From Proteles cristata cristata (Eukaryota > Chordata > Mammalia > Carnivora > Hyaenidae): a stretch of DNA of 64,000 bases. Positions within the stretch are counted from its first letter, which is position 1. Every line of letters begins with the position of its first letter. Where the stretch lies: assembly GCA_017311185.1 (NCBI GenBank), contig JAESUZ010003490.1:2170001-2234000 (forward strand), read 5' to 3'. Of this stretch, positions 60,323 to 64,000 are shown one piece after another. The translations under genes were made by a program, and so were the position numbers. Below the pieces are notes generated by a model. The model ran no database searches. It worked only from the letters and a program-made list of their open reading frames with translations, and was not told where the DNA came from.

Positions 60323-60828
60323 CTCTTAAGAGAGGCATAACAAAATTGGGTTTGCTACCATTGCTGGACAGAGGACCCAGTCACGGCCGGGGCCAGCCCG
60401 GCCGCTGTCCGTACCTCCCCACCCCCAAGGCTGTCCTAGCTGCCCATTTGAATGAACGTTCTCTTTCTCCTTTTTAATTCTTGGAAAAGACTCATGTCCT
60501 CATTGCTTCACTCAGTTTAAAAAGAAAATTGTTTTTCTTGTGCCATGCCCCTGGAATTTTACCTCTTACACAGTGTGAACATTCTCCCCACCCGCCCCAG
60601 CCTCCCCACCCTCACCTGGAATGTAACGGGGCCAGAGGGAAACTTCTCACAAACTGTCTAGAGCCTCCCCAGGGGAATCCAGGAATCAGGCATCATGACT
60701 TTGAATATTGACCAAATAGGCTTCTGGGAGCATCCCATGGGGTAAACTGTTAGTGCTGATGGCCCACGGGAGTTGGGGATGTGTGAGTTGGAGCACCTAT
60801 GTCCTGTAGTGGACAGTACCAAAAGTGA

Positions 60829-60832
<4 letters not shown>

Positions 60833-60864
<32 letters not shown>
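60833..60864. repeat. (AC)16 microsatellite in the short-isoform 3' UTR
   Basis: An uninterrupted AC run lies about 510 bases after the stop codon. Confidence 0.97.
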
Positions 60865-60867
<3 letters not shown>

Positions 60868-61245
60868 GTTCCTATAAATACTAATGTGTGGAAAACTGGA
60901 AGAAAAACTATCTGAAAAACCAGCACTATCTGTCTTTGGGGGCCAGTCCGTCAATGGCTATTGTCAATAATATTAAGTACACCTGTCTCAGAGAAGGGAC
61001 AGCGGAGTCCCCTGAGCACTGCCAAGTCTTAGGACCTGTGGGCACAGATCCGCGCCAGACCCCTCCTTCCCCAGCACCCCCTCTCCCCACCATGAGTTCC
61101 CTGCTGGCATCACGGCCCCTGGGCCCACGGGGGTGGGAGGGGACGGAACACAGAGGCTCTCTCCTGATCTGATTGGCACCCCTGATGGTCACCCCTCCCC
61201 CAGAAGGGCCTGCCTTTCCCACGATCCTGATCCCCTCCACGTCTG

Positions 61246-61299
61246 CATTTGAAACAAAACGCCCCCACTCTCCATTTGAAACAAAACGCCCCCACTCTC
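61246..61299 (+). repeat. Perfect 27-bp tandem duplication in the 3' UTR
   Basis: Two identical adjacent 27-base units, each CATTTGAAACAAAAC followed by GCCCCCACTCTC, lie at 61246-61272 and 61273-61299. Perfect identity suggests a recent duplication or an assembly artefact. Confidence 0.97.
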
Positions 61300-61683
61300 G
61301 TGGATTAATGAAGTAGGGCTCAGCAGGACCCTCAAGAGTCACCCCTTTGTTCAGGCTCATAGTTTGTGAGAAGTGACCCGCATGCTTCCGTTGGATGCTT
61401 TTGATGTGAGCAGACCGTCTGTTTCAATGTCACTGTCCTTGAGGCCCACCCTTCGTGGTTTGGCTCCTCTCATTAAAGATGCTGGGTGTAATAGCCGGCT
61501 AGCCCCCTTTGATCCTCCTGCAGGCTTTTTCATGAGTGCTATTTTTTTTAAAAACCTATCTGTACGGCTCCCCCCGTCCCCACCCTTTATTTTGTTTTGC
61601 TCTGAATTGCTGTGCTTTAGTGAACTTATCCCCAGCATGCTTGCCTCGTAGACGTTACGGCCATGGTGCATCTCCTTCATCTC

Positions 61684-61691
61684 TGTAAATA
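61684..61691 (+). promoter_or_regulatory. Candidate Pumilio response element in the 3' UTR
   Basis: TGTAAATA matches the PUM consensus UGUANAUA exactly and lies about 70 bases before the poly(A) signal. PUM1/2 binding generally lowers mRNA stability or translation. An 8-mer can occur by chance, so function is inferred from context. Confidence 0.5.
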
Positions 61692-61755
61692 GTTCATCTG
61701 TGCTTCTCCCTAATGACGGTTTATTTTTTTCCCCTGTAAGCAACTGAGGTAGAAA

Positions 61756-61790
61756 AATAAATTGTTTATCACGGACGTGCTGTGTGCTGC
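61756..61790 (+). terminator. Polyadenylation signal and downstream GT-rich element
   Basis: A canonical AATAAA at 61756-61761 is followed after about 15 bases by ATCACGGA, the likely cleavage zone, and then by GTGCTGTGTGCTG, a GT-rich downstream element. This spacing is typical of a mammalian cleavage and polyadenylation site. It would end the transcript that uses the alternative last exon at 60282. Confidence 0.8.
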
Positions 61791-62199
61791 CATCTCTTAG
61801 CCTGACAGTGTCCTGTTCTCGCTCCGGGGGAGGTGAATGCACGAAATAACTGGTACCCATGACAGCCTAGTGCAGCTTCTGAAAGCATGTGGATGCCCCC
61901 TGGCTGCTGCCCGTCCCCAGCCCTCCCTGCTTCGCCGTGTCCTCTGCGTTTGTCCGAGGCCATCCTGTCCTTGAGCGGAGTGGCAGACCTTCTGCACGCG
62001 GCAGCTGCACGGTTTGCCCCCGCACCCCTTTCTCTGCCGCCACTCCTGCCCTCAAGGGAAAGCGTCAATGGGACATCTGTGCCCCAGGGGTGTGTGAGCT
62101 CATGCACGTGCCCGTGCACACCGGCCTGTGTGTGCTTTGCACACAGTTTGCTTCCCCACCTTCCCTCTGAACTGTGCAGGTTGGAGACGTGAAGCTACA

Positions 62200-62330
62200 A
62201 AGGCCTTACGTCCAGGTCCCGCTTGGCCGTGTAGTTGCCGTGGGACCTTAAGCAAGCGATTTAGCCCTCTTAGCCCGGGGTAGGAATGGAGCCTGGTTAG
62301 GTTGTTAGAAGGAAGTAGGAAAATGTGTAT
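62200..62330 (+). repeat. MIR, sense
   Basis: GTGGGACCTTAAGCAAGCGA, TTTAGCCCTCTTAGCC and GGTTAGGTTGTTAGAAGG match decayed MIR. Confidence 0.55.
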
Positions 62331-62559
62331 CCGTGAACGTGCCTTGTAAAGTGGTAAACGCTGTGCAACGAGAAGTTTCAGAAATCGTGTCTTCTTACCG
62401 TGTCACTCTCCAGAGTGGTTTTCTCTTCCTCATCAACCGCAGGGGGGCTACCCGTTGGTGGGTCAGCTTGGCAGTGGGAGAAATGATAGAGGATCCCCGA
62501 GTAAAGCCAGAGAATTGCTGGGACTTCTTGCCCACCCTCACGTCTCCCACCCCTGCTCC

Positions 62560-62890
62560 TCAGTTCTTCCCCATCTGCTCGTTGTCAGGTGCTAGATTAG
62601 GTACCGAATATCTGGACAAACGAGATTCACTCCTTGAAAATGCTCATAGTCCCGCTGATGGATACAGAACCAGTCATCAGAGCCATTGGGCATCATGAGA
62701 CAGGTGGTTAGCTCTAAAGAAGGCATCTCTCTTTGCTACAAGGAGACAACAGTGGCTGCTTGTCCAGCCTACAGGGCTGTCAGGAATGGCCCTTTAGAGA
62801 AAATGACATCCAAACTGGGTCGTCTTCAAAGTCAAACAAAATTAGCTAGGGGAAGAAGGAAAGGAAGTATATCCCAGGCAGAGAAATGAC
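62560..62890 (+). repeat. L2 fragment, first part
   Basis: GATTCACTCCTTGAAAATGC, AAAGAAGGCATCTCTC, AATGACATCCAAACTGGG and GTATATCCCAGGCAGAG follow the order of L2. The second part continues at 63400. Confidence 0.6.
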
Positions 62891-62929
62891 ACACTTAGAC
62901 ACTGAATGAGGTAGTTTTAAGAAAGAAAG

Positions 62930-63300
62930 AAAACACAAAGTAAACAACATAAGAATTTGTTCATCTTGTGTAAAAGCAGCCTGGATGTGGCTTCACAGTA
63001 TTAGAGGCCACTCTTCACATTCTGTTCTCTTCAACATGAAACTCCACCTCATAGTTTAAGAAGGCTGCCCAAGCTCCAGCCATTACATACTCATCCCAGA
63101 AGAGCACATCTCTCCCTTTTAATGATACTTCTCAGAAGTCACGTGTGGCACTCTGCTTAGATCCCATTGATCACACTTCAGTAACATGACTAGTTTCAGC
63201 TGCAAGAGAACCTCAGAAATGTCATTTCAGGTCACCACAAGCCGCTAAAAACGGTACTGAAGAAGAAAAGTGGAATACCTACAGCATAATAATAATAAAA
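62930..63300. repeat. Unidentified old interspersed repeat between two L2 parts
   Basis: The sequence with GAAACTCCACCTCATAG, CCATTACATACTCATCCC, GCTGCAAGAGAACCTCAG and AAATGTCATTTCAGG has the feel of an old medium-copy mammalian repeat. I cannot name the family. It may have inserted into the L2 that flanks it. Confidence 0.35.
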
Positions 63301-63399
63301 ATGGAGTAATACAGGATACTTAGCAATCTCTGCCACTAACCTGAGAGGGGAAGCAATGCGAGTCCTACAGATTATGCACATTTCAGTGTATGAGCAACT

Positions 63400-63570
63400 T
63401 GCAGGAGCGTCCTGGGTGGGGAGACGAAGCTAAAGAGGGAGGCAGGGTTGAGTCACAGTGGGCTTGTGAGTCAGATTCAGGAATTCAGATTTGATCCCGA
63501 AAGCAAGTGGAAAACCCTTACAGGATTTTAAGTAGAGGAGTAATATGATTAGATTTCCAAAGTGAATCGG
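63400..63570 (+). repeat. L2 fragment, second part
   Basis: TTTGATCCCGAAAGCAAGTG, GAAAACCCTTACAGGATTTT and AAGTAGAGGAGTAATATGAT closely follow the L2 3' region. Confidence 0.75.
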
Positions 63571-64000
63571 GGGTGGGGGGGGTGCGTGGACAAACCACAA
63601 GAATGAGTTCTGTTCCCTTCCTCCTGCACCTGAATTCCTCTCTTCTCCCCTCCGCCTCACTCTCTCTCGGCTCTATTCCTCTCTCTGCCTCCGGCTGGCG
63701 GGCAGCCCTGCAGGGGTCCATCAGCAGTCCTGGGGACCAGCCAGGCTAGTGTCCTGTGGCTCAGTGCTCTCTCCTGGGAGCATCCAGGTGGTGCACGTTC
63801 TAGGCGGGGACACCTGGGGACTCTGGTTCTGGAAGTCCCAGCTTGTGCTTGGACCTCCCCAGCAATAGAAAACAGGTTTCCTCTCGGATGCAGATGTTGA
63901 CTGATGGGTACTGGCCTACGACTGATTTTGAGGCCAAGTCCTAGCTCAGCAGAAAGAAAGAGGGGCTATGATTGATTAGCGATGCCTGCGTGGTTGCCGG

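Larger units (their letters stand above)
60323..61780 (+). other. MSI2: 3' UTR of the short MSI2 isoform
   Basis: Non-coding sequence follows the TAG at 60322 and runs to the first good poly(A) site. It contains a (CA)16 run at 60833-60864, a perfect 27-bp tandem duplication at 61246-61299, and a TGTAAATA at 61684-61691 that matches the Pumilio response element. The last 500 bases contain several T-rich tracts and look more like conserved UTR than ordinary intron, with no recognisable transposon. The UTR end is inferred from the AATAAA and GT-rich element, not from transcript data. For the long isoform this same stretch is intron. Confidence 0.75.
61781..64000 (+). other. Sequence downstream of the short-isoform poly(A) site
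   Basis: No MSI2 exon is visible, and the expected Phe-Pro-Ala-Ala-Ala-Tyr-Gly exon of the long form was not found. The segment contains a MIR (about 62200-62330), two parts of an L2 element (about 62560-62890 and 63400-63570) and an unidentified old interspersed repeat between them. It is presumed intron for the long isoform. Confidence 0.65.

Noticed and set aside
56446..64000. Search for the next long-isoform exon (Phe-Pro-Ala-Ala-Ala-Tyr-Gly)
   Set aside because: No acceptor followed by a matching coding sequence was found, so it is presumed to lie outside the window.

Overview
This is vertebrate nuclear DNA, not a microbial locus. It is intron-rich mammalian sequence, most likely from a cat-family carnivore. 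At least 13 tRNA-Lys-derived SINEs of the carnivore (CAN-SINE) type are present. They have the T-rich/A-rich end, purine-rich linker and tRNA A/B-box arrangement that I associate with the felid SINEC_Fc group. The species call rests on recalled repeat consensus and not on an alignment.

The only protein-coding gene I can support is MSI2 (Musashi RNA-binding protein 2), on the + strand. Three internal exons are visible: 28818-28900 (end of RRM2, carrying most of the RNP1 motif), 46328-46442 (RRM2 end and linker) and 56371-56445 (Tyr/Gly/Pro-rich C-terminal region). All have AG/GT splice sites and their phases join without a break. A fourth exon at 60282 splices in frame onto the third, adds a 13-residue tail and stops at 60322. 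It is followed by about 1.45 kb of 3' UTR with an AATAAA at 61756-61761 and a GT-rich element just downstream. This is an alternative last exon giving a short MSI2 isoform. The exon that continues the long isoform (Phe-Pro-Ala-rich) was not found, so it probably lies beyond base 64000. The 5' end of the gene, RRM1 and the start of RRM2 lie upstream of the window.

The rest is intron. Region by region: 1-28817 is the end of a long intron, with AT-rich islands that look like conserved non-coding elements, MIR/L2 remnants, five antisense SINEs, an L1 3' end and two MaLR LTRs. 28901-46327 (17.4 kb) holds hAT elements, a MER5 element carrying two nested SINEs, a tandem SINE pair, a MaLR LTR and an L1 fragment. 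46443-56370 (9.9 kb) has a compound tetranucleotide microsatellite, a large AT-rich conserved-looking block, an L1 ORF2 relic, two SINEs and a long pyrimidine-rich simple repeat. 56446-60281 (3.8 kb) is GC-rich and SINE-free. 61776-64000 contains MIR and split L2 remnants and is intronic for the long isoform.

None of the other long reading frames look real. They follow GC-rich stretches or simple repeats and match no family I recognise. I found no CRISPR array, phage, operon, rRNA, functional tRNA or novel multi-gene system. The best biological leads are the alternative terminal exon with its 3' UTR, the octamer-bearing AT-rich islands near exons, and the layered transposon insertions.
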